Positions 6,900 through 15,164 are shown, counted from the stretch's first letter. The stretch: 64,000 nucleotides of DNA from Peribacillus simplex NBRC 15720 = DSM 1321 (GCF_002243645.1 NZ_CP017704.1:3676001-3740000); one strand, 5' to 3'. Program-made: numbers and translations. Notes: a model not told the origin generated them from the sequence alone.

Positions 6900-7454
6900 A
6901 TGATACGAAAAAACTATTTATTGAATACGGAAACGGTAGGAATGATGGAGCGTTACGATGCCGATGGTGTGGAGATGACTACAGTAGTAGAAGGAGACGG
7001 CACATTCCATGTTGCCCAACCGCGCCAGGAAATCCTGAATAACTCGTTAAACCACTTTGGATTGGATCTGGATGGCGGACTTGTAGCAGCCAAATCCGTG
7101 CTTGGCGGAAAATACAGACTGCCCGTCTGCATAAACGCCCAGCTGGGAATGGTCTGGTTCTCCTCACGCTCATTCCGGAAAAGAGGAGGAGTCTGGTTTT
7201 CCTACATCCACATTCGTGACTTAGAGGAAATGAACGAAAAAGAAACGCTGGTCCACACAAACTATGGACATTGCCTTCCTGTTAACTTAAGCAAAAATCA
7301 GCTCGCCTTCAAAAGGGACCAGGCATCCTATCTGCATACGACCTTCCATGAACGCTCTTTAGGCAAAAAGACTTTATATTACGAACCGGGAAGCGGAATC
7401 ACCTTTTGCAAAGAACCGGGGGAGGTCCATTACAGAGTGAAGGGGAAGGAATGA
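6900..7454 (+). CDS. comK: ComK-family competence transcription factor
   Basis: A 184-residue protein resembling ComK, the master regulator of competence, which binds DNA at AAAA-N5-TTTT boxes and activates DNA-uptake genes. Matching segments are the central GGLVAAKSVLGGKYRLPVCI, the FSSRSFRKRGGVWFSYIHI aromatic region (compare SSTRPQCGWISHVHV in B. subtilis), and LHTTFHERSL near the C-terminus. The length is near the usual 190. The start is uncertain: GTG 6888 and ATG 6900 are in frame; 6900 is preferred because 6888 overlaps the GGGGAG. A terminator follows directly, and the gene's last 30 or so bases plus terminator recur at 8262. Confidence 0.85.
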   Translation: MIRKNYLLNTETVGMMERYDADGVEMTTVVEGDGTFHVAQPRQEILNNSLNHFGLDLDGGLVAAKSVLGGKYRLPVCINAQLGMVWFSSRSFRKRGGVWFSYIHIRDLEEMNEKETLVHTNYGHCLPVNLSKNQLAFKRDQASYLHTTFHERSLGKKTLYYEPGSGITFCKEPGEVHYRVKGKE

Positions 7455-7470
7455 TAATATCAATGAGAGG

Positions 7471-7495
7471 AAGACCGCCGAATTGGTGGTCTTTT
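7471..7495 (+). terminator. comK terminator
   Basis: AAGACCGCC-GAATT-GGTGGTCTTTT, with one G-U pair. Confidence 0.88.
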
Positions 7496-7560
7496 CTTCG
7501 GAGTGGATAAAGTGAGAGCAGGTTTTATTTTAGAAAACTCTAAATATAGAAATATAGTTA

Positions 7561-7589
7561 TTGTAAAAAGTGGAATGATACATTATGAT
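7561..7589 (+). promoter_or_regulatory. Sigma-A-like promoter
   Basis: TTGTAA (7561-7566), 17-bp spacer, TATGAT (7584-7589), about 40 bp before the excalibur-protein start. Confidence 0.65.
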
Positions 7590-7627
7590 TAGTAAAAAGT
7601 TAATATTTAGGAAAGGTAGTACATATT

Positions 7628-7897
7628 TTGAAACGATTATTTGCTATTTTACTATCTTTAGGACTAGTTTTGGGTCTCTCGTTTGGCGCGAATGATGTTG
7701 CCAGTGCCAAAACAAAGGTGAAGACGTATAAAAACTGTACAGCATTGAATAAAGACTACAAAGGAGGCGTAGCTCGTACATCTTCCGTTAAAAATAAAGG
7801 AGGAAAAACGAAATACAAACCTCACGTTTCAAAGGCCCTATATGATGCCAATAGTTCAAGAGATCGTGATAAAGACTTGATTGCTTGTGAAAGATAA
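7628..7897 (+). CDS. Secreted excalibur calcium-binding domain protein
   Basis: An 89-residue protein read from TTG (7628), with GGAAAGG upstream. It has a Sec signal peptide (MKRLFAILLSLGLVLGLSFG, cleavage after ASA near residue 27) followed by one excalibur domain. The conserved features are YKNCTALNKDYKGGVA and the C-terminal DRDKDLIACER, where DxDxDGxxCE is the calcium-binding signature (here the glycine is replaced by leucine). Such proteins are exported and associated with the cell surface; the role is unknown. It is a single-gene unit. Confidence 0.88.
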   Translation: MKRLFAILLSLGLVLGLSFGANDVASAKTKVKTYKNCTALNKDYKGGVARTSSVKNKGGKTKYKPHVSKALYDANSSRDRDKDLIACER

Positions 7898-7976
7898 GGA
7901 TTATTCAAAGAGACCTTTTATAAGAAGTTCTCTGAGTTTGTAGACAAAAGGGGTACCATCTGAATTTTTAAACAAA

Positions 7977-8107
7977 GTTGATTGGAACGGAAGGTACGAG
8001 ACTCCTGCGGGAAAAGCGCGTCCAAGGGAGACCCCACAGGCGCTAAGAGCGCCGAGGAGGCTCCCGGACCGCCCGCGGAAAGCGAGTGCCTGGAGTGGAA
8101 ATCAACG
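7977..8107. repeat. GC-rich interspersed repeat, copy 1
   Basis: A 130-bp GC-rich island in AT-rich surroundings, containing CGAGACTCCTGCGGGAAAAG, GGAGACCCCACAGGCGC and GCGCCGAGGAGGCTC. Its ends are imperfect inverted copies (GTTGATT at 7977, AATCAAC at 8101). A diverged second copy lies at 24488-24612. The shared core and palindromic GGCGCTAAGAGCGCC suggest a small non-autonomous element or structured repeat of the kind widespread in Bacillaceae. Confidence 0.85.
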
Positions 8108-8176
8108 TTCATATTCTACCTCCCTCAAAAAAAATGTAGGCAATCTTAATTAAATATTGAGTTTGTTTACAGTCTG

Positions 8177-8206
8177 AGAGACCTTTTAAAAGAAAGGTCT
8201 CTTTTT
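8177..8206 (+). terminator. Terminator downstream of GC-rich repeat copy 1
   Basis: AGAGACCTTT-TAAAAG-AAAGGTCTCTTTTT. A related terminator follows repeat copy 2. Confidence 0.85.
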
Positions 8207-8261
8207 ATTTAGATTGCTGCTTTACTTAAATGATAAGTGCTCAGGCAGTTTAGGTTTGATG

Positions 8262-8338
8262 GACGTTCCATTACAGGGTGAAAGGGAAGGAAAAATAATA
8301 TCAATGAGAGGAAGACCGCCGAATTGGCGGTCTTTTGT
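8262..8338 (+). pseudogene. Duplicated 3' end of comK with its terminator
   Basis: About 70 bp here nearly match 7428-7495: the last comK codons (CCATTACAG.GTGAA.GGGAAGGA), the spacer AATATCAATGAGAGGAAG and the GACCGCC-GAATT-GGCGGTC terminator. Upstream similarity stops abruptly. It is a fragment without a start, left by a segmental duplication or by loss of a second comK copy. Confidence 0.8.
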
Positions 8339-8503
8339 ATTTCCAACATATCATTGGTCATTACTGTGGCCATCTAGTTTAGTTTTAATGAAATCGATCC
8401 AAGTTCTAGTAGCGTATGAGAGACACCCACTAACACCTTAGGAAAAGCTTTATTCCTATACTGGATAGTATGGGAGAGAGGGGGAAAAGAATGAAAAATT
8501 AAT

Positions 8504-8541
8504 AAAAAGCTAAAGCCTATACAGATCTTTAGCTTTTTTTC
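8504..8541. terminator. Bidirectional terminator
   Basis: AAAAAGCTAAAG (8504-8515) pairs with CTTTAGCTTTTT (8527-8538), with T-runs in both directions. Confidence 0.85.
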
Positions 8542-8561
8542 TTATGGTTATTTCTTCCACT

Positions 8562-8617
8562 AATTACCCCTTTAGTTCAATAAGAAAAACCGATATTAGA
8601 TCATATTGGTTCATCTT
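8562..8617. repeat. Duplicated hairpin module, copy 1
   Basis: About 56 bp (CCTTTAGTTCAATAAGAAAA then ACCGATAT..ATATTGGTTCATC) recur at 9237-9292. The hairpin AACCGATAT/ATATTGGTT lies just past the stop of the minus-strand gene and can act as its terminator. Confidence 0.8.
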
Positions 8618-8618
8618 T

Positions 8619-8936
8619 TTATCTTTCAAACCGTCCAGAATGTGTATTTTCTCGATTTATAAGTGCATCACCAAGATTGATTCTGCTCATAAGTCTCTCA
8701 TGGTCCGAAGGAAAACGCTCTTTAATGTTTGCAACTCCCTCTATTGTAGGGATACTACCATTAGGCCTAGGACGTTCTTCTCTTTGAAATCCGGGGTGCA
8801 AACCACCATCAATCATTACAGGCCTGTCAATTGTATCGTTGTCATCTTTATTATTAGTAGGATTATTAGTTGCGTCTCTATGTGTATCAAGGTTCCCGGC
8901 ATTATTAAATGGATCAATGTTATTATCTTGTGGCAT
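8619..8936 (-). CDS. Hypothetical hydrophilic protein
   Basis: A 105-residue protein beginning MPQDNNIDPFNNAGNLDTHR. The start at 8936 is chosen over the in-frame upstream ATG because AAGGAGTG lies 8 nt before it. It is rich in Asn, Asp, Arg and Pro (GLHPGFQREERPRPNGSIPT), with a C-terminal stretch that could be helical (FPSDHERLMSRINLGDALIN). It has no signal peptide, membrane segment or recognisable domain. The composition recalls small hydrophilic spore-associated proteins, but that is only an impression. A long antisense ORF exists opposite it and is judged a shadow. Confidence 0.6.
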   Translation of the reverse strand: MPQDNNIDPFNNAGNLDTHRDATNNPTNNKDDNDTIDRPVMIDGGLHPGFQREERPRPNGSIPTIEGVANIKERFPSDHERLMSRINLGDALINRENTHSGRFER

Positions 8937-9236
8937 ATATTTCACTCCTTCGCTTATATTATCTGCTGATGGCATTAATCTATTCGCACCTCGTACTAAT
9001 CCCTAATATAGTAACGAATCCTGCCTTGACAGCACTATTGATTCTCTATCAGTTATTCATCACCACATCTTCGTATTATTAAATTTCATAATAGTACCAG
9101 CTTCTTTTTTTACTATGTGCTTCAAGAAAATGAACTGCTTAGCAACTCCCTTATTGAAGTGAAGCACCTGTTAGTTCCTTAAATACAGTTCCCCAATTTA
9201 TTAATTTCCATTTGCATAAAGTCCAACTCAACTAAT
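8937..9236. other. Intergenic region without a recognised gene
   Basis: Nothing with a ribosome-binding site is seen on either strand between the hydrophilic-protein gene and the second hairpin module. The promoter of the minus-strand gene must lie here. Confidence 0.5.
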
Positions 9237-9292
9237 AACGCCCTTTTAGTTCAATAAGAAAAACCGAAATTGACATTTCGGTTCATCTTTTT
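9237..9292. repeat. Duplicated hairpin module, copy 2
   Basis: Second copy of the 8562-8617 module, here with a perfect hairpin AACCGAAAT-TGAC-ATTTCGGTT followed by CATCTTTTT. Confidence 0.8.
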
Positions 9293-9415
9293 ATAAAAAG
9301 TCCAACTTTTTTCTAATCCGCAATAACACCAATCCTCTTGATTTGTAAGCTAGTACGATAGGTCACAAGGATTTTTTAATAATATGATTTTAAAAGAAAC
9401 TTAAAAATATTATGA

Positions 9416-9444
9416 TTGACTTACATTTTAATTTGTCTTACAAT
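9416..9444 (+). promoter_or_regulatory. Sigma-A promoter for the transporter operon
   Basis: TTGACT (9416-9421), 17-bp spacer, TACAAT (9439-9444). It implies a leader of about 210 nt before the transporter start, holding an IR (ATGACA 9564-9569 / TGTCAT 9577-9582) and a cre box. Confidence 0.7.
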
Positions 9445-9622
9445 TTCAATGTAAATAGTCGAAACATTCAATCAAATAGGAGGGGAGCTTTTTTAACATC
9501 TGATTCACTTCAACAAGAAGCATGACAACATACTGCAGCGTAAGCTTTAAGTCAATTCCGGAAATGACATAATTTTTGTCATAATTTGTCTAGAGTTATC
9601 AAAGTATTTTTGCTAAGAAAAA

Positions 9623-9637
9623 ATGAAAGCGAATACA
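9623..9637 (+). promoter_or_regulatory. cre box (CcpA site)
   Basis: ATGAAAGCGAATACA fits the WTGNAANCGNWNNCW consensus at every position. It lies downstream of the promoter, a roadblock position, 26 bp before the transporter start. Confidence 0.8.
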
Positions 9638-9662
9638 TACTCTTTTGAATGGAGTGAATAAC

Positions 9663-10976
9663 TTGAAAAATCAATCAAATCTTGCTGAATCCACTGTGAT
9701 TGTTCCTGAGGTCGAAAGTAAGAAATCAAATTTCATCACGAAGTTTAAAACCGCCTATGGTCCAGGAATTCTTGCCGTGTTAACGTGGCTTGGAGCTGGG
9801 GATCTGGTGACTTCTTCTGTTGCTGGTGCAGATTATGGATATAGTTTAATGTGGATTTTAGCTCTGTCATTAGTACTTCGTTTTCTTATCGTTAATATTA
9901 TTGCCCGGTTCCAGCTTTGTAACACAGAGGGGTTAACCATTCTTGAAGGCTATGGACGTATTCATCCATTTTTCGGTTACTTTATGTTTGGTTATGCATT
10001 AATCATGGGTCATCTTTTTAATGCCTATATGATTAAGGGAGCGGGAGAGGTATTATCGACCCTATTCCATGTTAATCAGCCATTCTTAGCTTCAATGGTA
10101 GTTGTAGGATTAGTGTTTATGCTTATAGGCAGAAATATTTATAATAGAATTGAAAGTGTAATGAAAGTGCTTTTGGCATTATTGACCATTGCCTTCTTGT
10201 TCCTAGCCATTCAAGCAACACCGGATGTGGGGCAAATCATTAAAGGAACAGTTGGTTTTAGCATTCCAAGTGATACTGGCGTTCATGGAGCATTATTGGT
10301 GGCGATTTCAATTATAGGTGCAGTGGCAGGATCGATTTCGAACTTTGTACATCCCTATTTCATGAGGGAAAAGGGCTGGACGAAGCCGAGTCATGTCAAG
10401 GTTCAAAGAAATGACTTACTGTTTGCCATCGGAGTTTGCATTGTGATTAATTTAGCCATTTGGGTTGTTGGAGCAGAAATTTTAAAACCGAATGGAATTC
10501 ATGTGGAAACGATTGATGACTTGGCAATGGCATTACAAATGTCGTTAGGACAATTTGGCTGGTACATTTTTTATCTTGGGGTATTTGGCGTATTGTTCGC
10601 GAGTATAGTAGGGAAGTCAACTGGTTTTCCAAGATTGATAGTAGATGCCTTTTACGTAATAAATAAAAACCGACGCGAAAAGTACAATGGTAAATATGAA
10701 AAAGATCCAATGTTTAAATGGATTATGATTTTCGTATTAGTTACGCCGCTTATTTGGTCAATTCCCGGCATGCCTGGTTTCATTGCCTTAACAATTGGCG
10801 TAAATGCAATAAACATCATCGGTTTTCCAATTATTGCAATTGGGATGCTAGTGTTATCAAATCAAAAAAGCTTGATGGGAAAATATAAAAACAATTGGTT
10901 CGAAAATATAGTTTTAACTTTGGCGTCAATTTTAGCGGTTTGGTCAGCAGTTCAATTAGCTTCTACCTTTTTTTAA
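9663..10976 (+). CDS. NRAMP-related transporter with altered metal-site motifs
   Basis: A 437-residue, 11-helix membrane protein of the NRAMP/APC superfamily. The TM1 region (GPGILAVLTWLGAGDLVTSS) aligns with the NRAMP segment that normally reads DPGN; here it is GAGD. The TM6 region reads SNFVHPYFMREKGW where MPH is usual. Both metal-coordinating motifs are therefore replaced, so the substrate may not be Mn2+ or Fe2+. TTG 9663 is chosen because GGAGTG lies 6 nt upstream; TTG 9645 lacks a site. It is followed by a 2-hydroxyacid dehydrogenase in the same direction and is preceded by a cre box, so it may import an organic acid or a metal-linked substrate under carbon catabolite control. That role is inference. 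Confidence 0.8.
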   Translation: MKNQSNLAESTVIVPEVESKKSNFITKFKTAYGPGILAVLTWLGAGDLVTSSVAGADYGYSLMWILALSLVLRFLIVNIIARFQLCNTEGLTILEGYGRIHPFFGYFMFGYALIMGHLFNAYMIKGAGEVLSTLFHVNQPFLASMVVVGLVFMLIGRNIYNRIESVMKVLLALLTIAFLFLAIQATPDVGQIIKGTVGFSIPSDTGVHGALLVAISIIGAVAGSISNFVHPYFMREKGWTKPSHVKVQRNDLLFAIGVCIVINLAIWVVGAEILKPNGIHVETIDDLAMALQMSLGQFGWYIFYLGVFGVLFASIVGKSTGFPRLIVDAFYVINKNRREKYNGKYEKDPMFKWIMIFVLVTPLIWSIPGMPGFIALTIGVNAINIIGFPIIAIGMLVLSNQKSLMGKYKNNWFENIVLTLASILAVWSAVQLASTFF

Positions 10977-11075
10977 ATAATGGTAGATTATAGATAGAGG
11001 TATTTCAAAACATAAAGGTTATGTCGACATTTGATCCCGATGGGGTCCTACTTTATTGGAAGTGAGGTATCAGTG

Positions 11076-12053
11076 ATGAAACCGAAAGTAATCATCTATA
11101 AGAAAGTGGATCAAGAAGTATTGGATTATATTCAAGAGACTTGTGATGTCGTTTATTTTGAGGGTCTTGACTCACAAAATCATCCCAAATTCCTTCAAGA
11201 GCTGAAGAACGCACAAGGTATATTAGGGTCAGGATTAAAGGTTGATAAAACTTTACTGGATCAAGCACCGCAATTAAAAATCGTCTGTAATTCATCGGTT
11301 GGTTACGACAATTTGGATGTAACGGAGTTGTCCAATCGAGGAATTATGGCGTCGAACACTCCCGAGGTATTGAACGAGACAGTCGCAGATACGATTATGG
11401 GCTTGATACTGTCCACAGCGAGAAGAATGCCTGAGTTGGATCAAATGGTAAAGTCAGGGCAATGGACATCGAATATCGGAGAAAAATCGTTTGGGTTGGA
11501 CGTCCATCATAAAGTATTAGGCATTATCGGTATGGGCGGAATAGGCTCTGCCGTTTCAAAAAGGGCCCGATTTGGATTCGATATGAACATCTTATATCAC
11601 AATAGATCTAGAAACGAAGAAGCAGAACAAAAGTATGGAGCTACATACTGTTCTCTGGAAGATCTGTTAAAGCAATCTGATTTTGTCTGCTTGATGACAC
11701 CGCTAACTCCCCAAACTGAAAAGATGATGGGGGAAAAAGAATTCAAGCTCATGAAAGAAACCGCCATTTTCATCAATTGTTCAAGAGGGAAAACAGTGGA
11801 TGAAGAAGCCTTGATCACTGCGCTTAAAACTGGTGAAATTCACGCAGCAGGACTGGATGTCTTTGTACAGGAGCCCGTCCAGGAAGACAACCCGCTGCTT
11901 TCCATGAAGAATGTCGTCACTTTGCCTCATATCGGTTCCGCAACATATGAAACCCGTCTGAAAATGGCGATGCTGGCCGCAACCAACCTTGTAGCCGGAT
12001 TACAGGGGGAAACTCCGCCTACCTTGATTAAAGCTGGTGTAAAGGTAAAGTGA
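11076..12053 (+). CDS. D-2-hydroxyacid dehydrogenase (glyoxylate/hydroxypyruvate or 2-ketogluconate reductase type)
   Basis: A 325-residue NAD(P)-dependent enzyme. Seen: substrate-domain motif NSSVGYDNLDV, Rossmann motif GMGGIGSAVSKRA, catalytic Arg in NCSRGKTVDE, Glu in GLDVFVQEP, and His in PHIGSATYETR. It reduces a 2-keto acid to the D-2-hydroxy acid, or the reverse. The dinucleotide loop carries YHNRSR, where basic residues favour NADPH. ATG 11076 is used because AGTGAGGT lies upstream; the longer ORF from 11031 lacks a site. It lies 99 bp after the NRAMP-related transporter and is probably co-transcribed. Two hairpins follow. Confidence 0.88.
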   Translation: MKPKVIIYKKVDQEVLDYIQETCDVVYFEGLDSQNHPKFLQELKNAQGILGSGLKVDKTLLDQAPQLKIVCNSSVGYDNLDVTELSNRGIMASNTPEVLNETVADTIMGLILSTARRMPELDQMVKSGQWTSNIGEKSFGLDVHHKVLGIIGMGGIGSAVSKRARFGFDMNILYHNRSRNEEAEQKYGATYCSLEDLLKQSDFVCLMTPLTPQTEKMMGEKEFKLMKETAIFINCSRGKTVDEEALITALKTGEIHAAGLDVFVQEPVQEDNPLLSMKNVVTLPHIGSATYETRLKMAMLAATNLVAGLQGETPPTLIKAGVKVK

Positions 12054-12079
12054 TTTAGATGGCTTTTATAAATTACGCT

Positions 12080-12110
12080 GGATAGCCTTATTTGGGGCTA
12101 TCCATTTTCA
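12080..12110 (+). terminator. Terminator of the dehydrogenase gene
   Basis: GGATAGCC (12080-12087) pairs with GGCTATCC (12096-12103), followed by ATTTTCAATATTTTT. Confidence 0.7.
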
Positions 12111-12134
12111 ATATTTTTACTCATCCTGCAAAGC

Positions 12135-12168
12135 AAAAAAAGCCCCCTCTATAAAGGCGGGCTTTTAT
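12135..12168. terminator. Terminator between convergent units
   Basis: AAAAAAGCCC and GGGCTTTT arms around a 17-nt inner region with further partial pairing; T- and A-runs on both sides. Confidence 0.65.
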
Positions 12169-12229
12169 ATCAATTCTCCAGACTTTTGTTATTCATCAAC
12201 CACATCTGCCATTCCATCAAAATCGGAAA

Positions 12230-13666
12230 TTACGATCTATCAAACAGCTCAGCCCCAGAAATACCTGGGTTTGTCATCTCGTAAGGATTTAAAATAAGAT
12301 CAAGCTCTTCCTCTGTTAACACATCATACTGCAGGCATAGTTCACGTACTGATTTACCTTTTAAAATGGCTTCCCGTGCGATACGCGCTGCCACTTCGTA
12401 TCCAATATGCGGATTAACAGCAGTGATAATCCCTACGCTTTTTTCGACATTCTCTTTTAGACGGTCTTCGTTTGCTTCAATATCTACCAGACAGTAGTCT
12501 GTAAAGGCACGGAATGCATTGTTCATAATGCTGATGGATTGAAGTAAATTGAACACAAGCACAGGTTCCATCACGTTCAGTTCAAGCTGACCCGCTTCAG
12601 ATGCCAGGCAAATGGTATGGTCATTGCCAATAACCTGGAACGCTACTTGATTGATCATTTCAGGCATGACCGGATTGACTTTTCCCGGCATGATGGATGA
12701 ACCTGGCTGACGAGCCGGCAAGTTAATTTCCGCAAGGCCCGCACGGGGTCCTGAGGCCATTAAACGTAGGTCGTTCGCTATTTTGGACATATTCATCATA
12801 CATATTTTCAATGCAGCAGAGACTTCTGTATAAGCATCTGTATTTTGTGTCGCATCCACAAGATGCTCTGCCCCAACAAGCGGAAGCCCGCTAATATCCG
12901 CCAAATGTTCAACCACACTTTCGATGTAGCGAGGGTCTGCATTCAATCCTGTTCCCACAGCTGTTGCACCCATATTTATCTCATATAAATGCTGGCGTGA
13001 TTGCTGTATGCGTTTAATATCACGCTCAATTACACGGCTATATGCTTCAAACTCTTGACCAAGACGGATAGGCACTGCATCTTGAAGATGTGTCCGTCCC
13101 ATTTTAATCACATTGTCAAATTGTTGGGCCTTTTTCCTGAAGATAGTAAGCATATATTCCATCGTATTTAACAATTTTTCGAGTGAAAGAAGAGTGGCGA
13201 TATGAATCGAACTCGGGAACACATCGTTTGTTGATTGTGACATGTTCACATGGCTATTTGGACTTAATTGAACATAGTCCCCTTTGTCTTTTCCGAGCAA
13301 TTCGAGGGCACGGTTAGCAATGACTTCGTTTGCGTTCATATTCATTGATGTACCTGCACCGCCCTGAATGGGATCCACGATAAAATGATCATGCCATTTG
13401 CCTTCGATTACTTCGTCTGCTGCCTGAATGATCATTTTACCAAGACCATCGTACAAACGTTTAGTATCCATATTTGCTAAAGCCGCTGCTTTTTTCACGA
13501 TAGCCAACGCTTTAATCAATTCTTCATGAATGCGATAGCCTGTAATCGGAAAGTTTTCGACTGCACGCAATGTTTGGATACCATAGTATGCATGCACTGG
13601 TACTTGTTTTGATCCTAAGAAATCTTTCTCAATACGGACGTTATGATTTAGATGGATTGTTGACAT
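12230..13666 (-). CDS. aspA: Aspartate ammonia-lyase
   Basis: A 478-residue member of the fumarase/aspartase superfamily. It deaminates L-aspartate to fumarate and ammonia in the cytoplasm. Seen: the GSSIMPGKVNP signature loop with the catalytic serine at about residues 320-330, GAGTSMNMNANEVIAN, SPNSHVNMSQSTND, and MGRTHLQDAVPIRLGQEF. The length matches the family. AAGGAGG precedes the ATG. It lies 20 bp downstream of gltP on the same strand, forming an uptake-plus-deamination operon for aspartate. A divergent two-component system and a cre box in the shared spacer suggest control by substrate and carbon source. Confidence 0.95.
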   Translation of the reverse strand: MSTIHLNHNVRIEKDFLGSKQVPVHAYYGIQTLRAVENFPITGYRIHEELIKALAIVKKAAALANMDTKRLYDGLGKMIIQAADEVIEGKWHDHFIVDPIQGGAGTSMNMNANEVIANRALELLGKDKGDYVQLSPNSHVNMSQSTNDVFPSSIHIATLLSLEKLLNTMEYMLTIFRKKAQQFDNVIKMGRTHLQDAVPIRLGQEFEAYSRVIERDIKRIQQSRQHLYEINMGATAVGTGLNADPRYIESVVEHLADISGLPLVGAEHLVDATQNTDAYTEVSAALKICMMNMSKIANDLRLMASGPRAGLAEINLPARQPGSSIMPGKVNPVMPEMINQVAFQVIGNDHTICLASEAGQLELNVMEPVLVFNLLQSISIMNNAFRAFTDYCLVDIEANEDRLKENVEKSVGIITAVNPHIGYEVAARIAREAILKGKSVRELCLQYDVLTEEELDLILNPYEMTNPGISGAELFDRS

Positions 13667-13686
13667 CGTGTTTCCTCCTTTATAGT

Positions 13687-14958
13687 TTATGCTACGTCTG
13701 ATTGTTTAATTGAATCAACGTAATGGTTTGCTTTATCCTGGTCAAATTCGCCTTCCCACTTCGACATGACAATCGCCGCTAATGAGTTCCCCACGACATT
13801 TACCGCTGATCTTCCCATATCCAAAATTCGGTCGATACCGGCAATGAACGCAACACCTTCCACCGGCAGTCCCATAGAACCAAGTGTTGTTAAAACAACA
13901 ACAAATGACGCACCCGGAACGCCAGCCATTCCTTTTGACGTTAACATCAATACTAGTAACAAAGTAATCTGTTGTGTAATGGATAGATCAATACCATACA
14001 TTTGTGCCACGAAAAGTGAAGCAAGTGCTTGGTAAATCGATGAGCCGTCTAGATTAAACGTATAGCCTGTTGGAATAACAAAAGAAGTAATGGATTTCGA
14101 GCAGCCAAACTTCTCCATTTTGTCCATAAGCCTTGGTAATACCGACTCTGAACTTGCTGTTGTAAATGCCAAAATCAGTTCATCCTTTAACACTTTCAAG
14201 ATAACAAAAATGCTTGTCCCAGACATTTTCGCTATAATTCCAAGAATGACGAACACAAAGAATACCATCGTCACATAAACAGCAACTACTAGATTCCCTA
14301 AAGGAATTAATGTTGTGATACCGAATTTCGCAACGGTTACACCTATGAGTGCAAACACGCCAAAGGGGGCAAATTTCATGACTAGATTCGTCACCCAAAA
14401 CATTACTTCCAACACACCTTCAAAGAATCCAAGAATAGGCTTTCCTTTTTCGCCTATCGCAGCCACACCTAAGCCGAATAAAACAGAAAAGAAGATAATC
14501 GGTAATAAATCCGCTTGAGCCATTGATTCAAATACATTTTGAGGAACAATATGAGAAATTGTTTCTCCAAAGCCACTGCTTTCAGCCGTCTTTGTTGTTT
14601 CTTCGTATTTTGAAATATCACTTTTTTCAAGATTGCTTGTATCTAAACCAGACCCTGGATGGAACAAGTTTGCCGCCAGTAATCCAATAACAATGGCAAT
14701 TGTGGTGACAATCTCGAAATAAAGAAGAGTCTTCCCGCCTAATTTTCCTAGTTTCTTAATATCGCCGACTCCCGCTATGGAGACTACTAATGCAGCCATG
14801 ACGATCGGGATGACAATCATTTTAATTAAATGAATGAAAATATCGCCGATAGGTACCATAATGGCCATGGCTGTTTCATTACCATGGAATAAAGCACCGA
14901 CAACGATACCTAGTACAAGTGCAACAAAAATTTGAGTAGCTAAGCCAAACTTTTTCAT
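13687..14958 (-). CDS. gltP: Dicarboxylate/glutamate:cation symporter (DAACS family)
   Basis: A 423-residue membrane carrier of the GltP/DctA family, which imports glutamate, aspartate or C4-dicarboxylates with protons or sodium. Seen: eight-helix plan, the serine-rich re-entrant motif TTASSESVLPRL, the cation/substrate motif PTGYTFNLDGSSIYQ, GVPGASFVVVL in the second hairpin loop, and the TM8 segment GIDRILDMGRSAVNVVGNS with the Asp and Arg that bind acidic substrates. AGGAGG precedes the ATG. Its pairing with aspA points to aspartate as the substrate; the symbol reflects the family and the exact specificity is inferred. Confidence 0.88.
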   Translation of the reverse strand: MKKFGLATQIFVALVLGIVVGALFHGNETAMAIMVPIGDIFIHLIKMIVIPIVMAALVVSIAGVGDIKKLGKLGGKTLLYFEIVTTIAIVIGLLAANLFHPGSGLDTSNLEKSDISKYEETTKTAESSGFGETISHIVPQNVFESMAQADLLPIIFFSVLFGLGVAAIGEKGKPILGFFEGVLEVMFWVTNLVMKFAPFGVFALIGVTVAKFGITTLIPLGNLVVAVYVTMVFFVFVILGIIAKMSGTSIFVILKVLKDELILAFTTASSESVLPRLMDKMEKFGCSKSITSFVIPTGYTFNLDGSSIYQALASLFVAQMYGIDLSITQQITLLLVLMLTSKGMAGVPGASFVVVLTTLGSMGLPVEGVAFIAGIDRILDMGRSAVNVVGNSLAAIVMSKWEGEFDQDKANHYVDSIKQSDVA

Positions 14959-14987
14959 TTAAATTCCTCCTAGGATAGTTGTTAAAT

Positions 14988-15002
14988 TGTTAACGCTTTC
15001 AT
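14988..15002 (-). promoter_or_regulatory. cre box in the gltP-aspA leader
   Basis: On the minus strand ATGAAAGCGTTAACA matches the CcpA consensus at every position. It lies 30 bp upstream of the gltP start and downstream of the likely promoter, so CcpA would block transcription when preferred sugars are present. Confidence 0.85.
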
Positions 15003-15031
15003 TTTTTAGATTATTTTAAGTTTATGATCGT

Positions 15032-15058
15032 CCTACTGGAACCTACTGAAACCTACTG
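15032..15058. promoter_or_regulatory. Three 10-bp-phased CCTACTG direct repeats
   Basis: CCTACTG occurs at 15032-15038, 15042-15048 and 15052-15058, exactly one helical turn apart. The array is in the divergent spacer between gltP and the histidine kinase gene, at the upstream activator position for a gltP promoter whose -10 would lie near 15010-15020. It is the natural candidate binding site for the adjacent response regulator. Confidence 0.75.
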
Positions 15059-15164
15059 ATATTTACAAGGGCCAGAAAAAATAATCATTTCAGTCAAAAC
15101 CCTTCTCTCTTTTTTACCATTTCATGTGTTATGTTTTTAATATAGTGACTGGGGAGGGACCGTA

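Noticed and set aside
8214-8441. 75-codon plus-strand ORF
   Set aside because: It runs through the duplicated comK tail and its terminator; no ribosome-binding site.
8544-8969. 141-codon plus-strand ORF antisense to the hydrophilic-protein gene
   Set aside because: Cysteine/isoleucine-rich shadow; the minus-strand frame has a proper ribosome-binding site.
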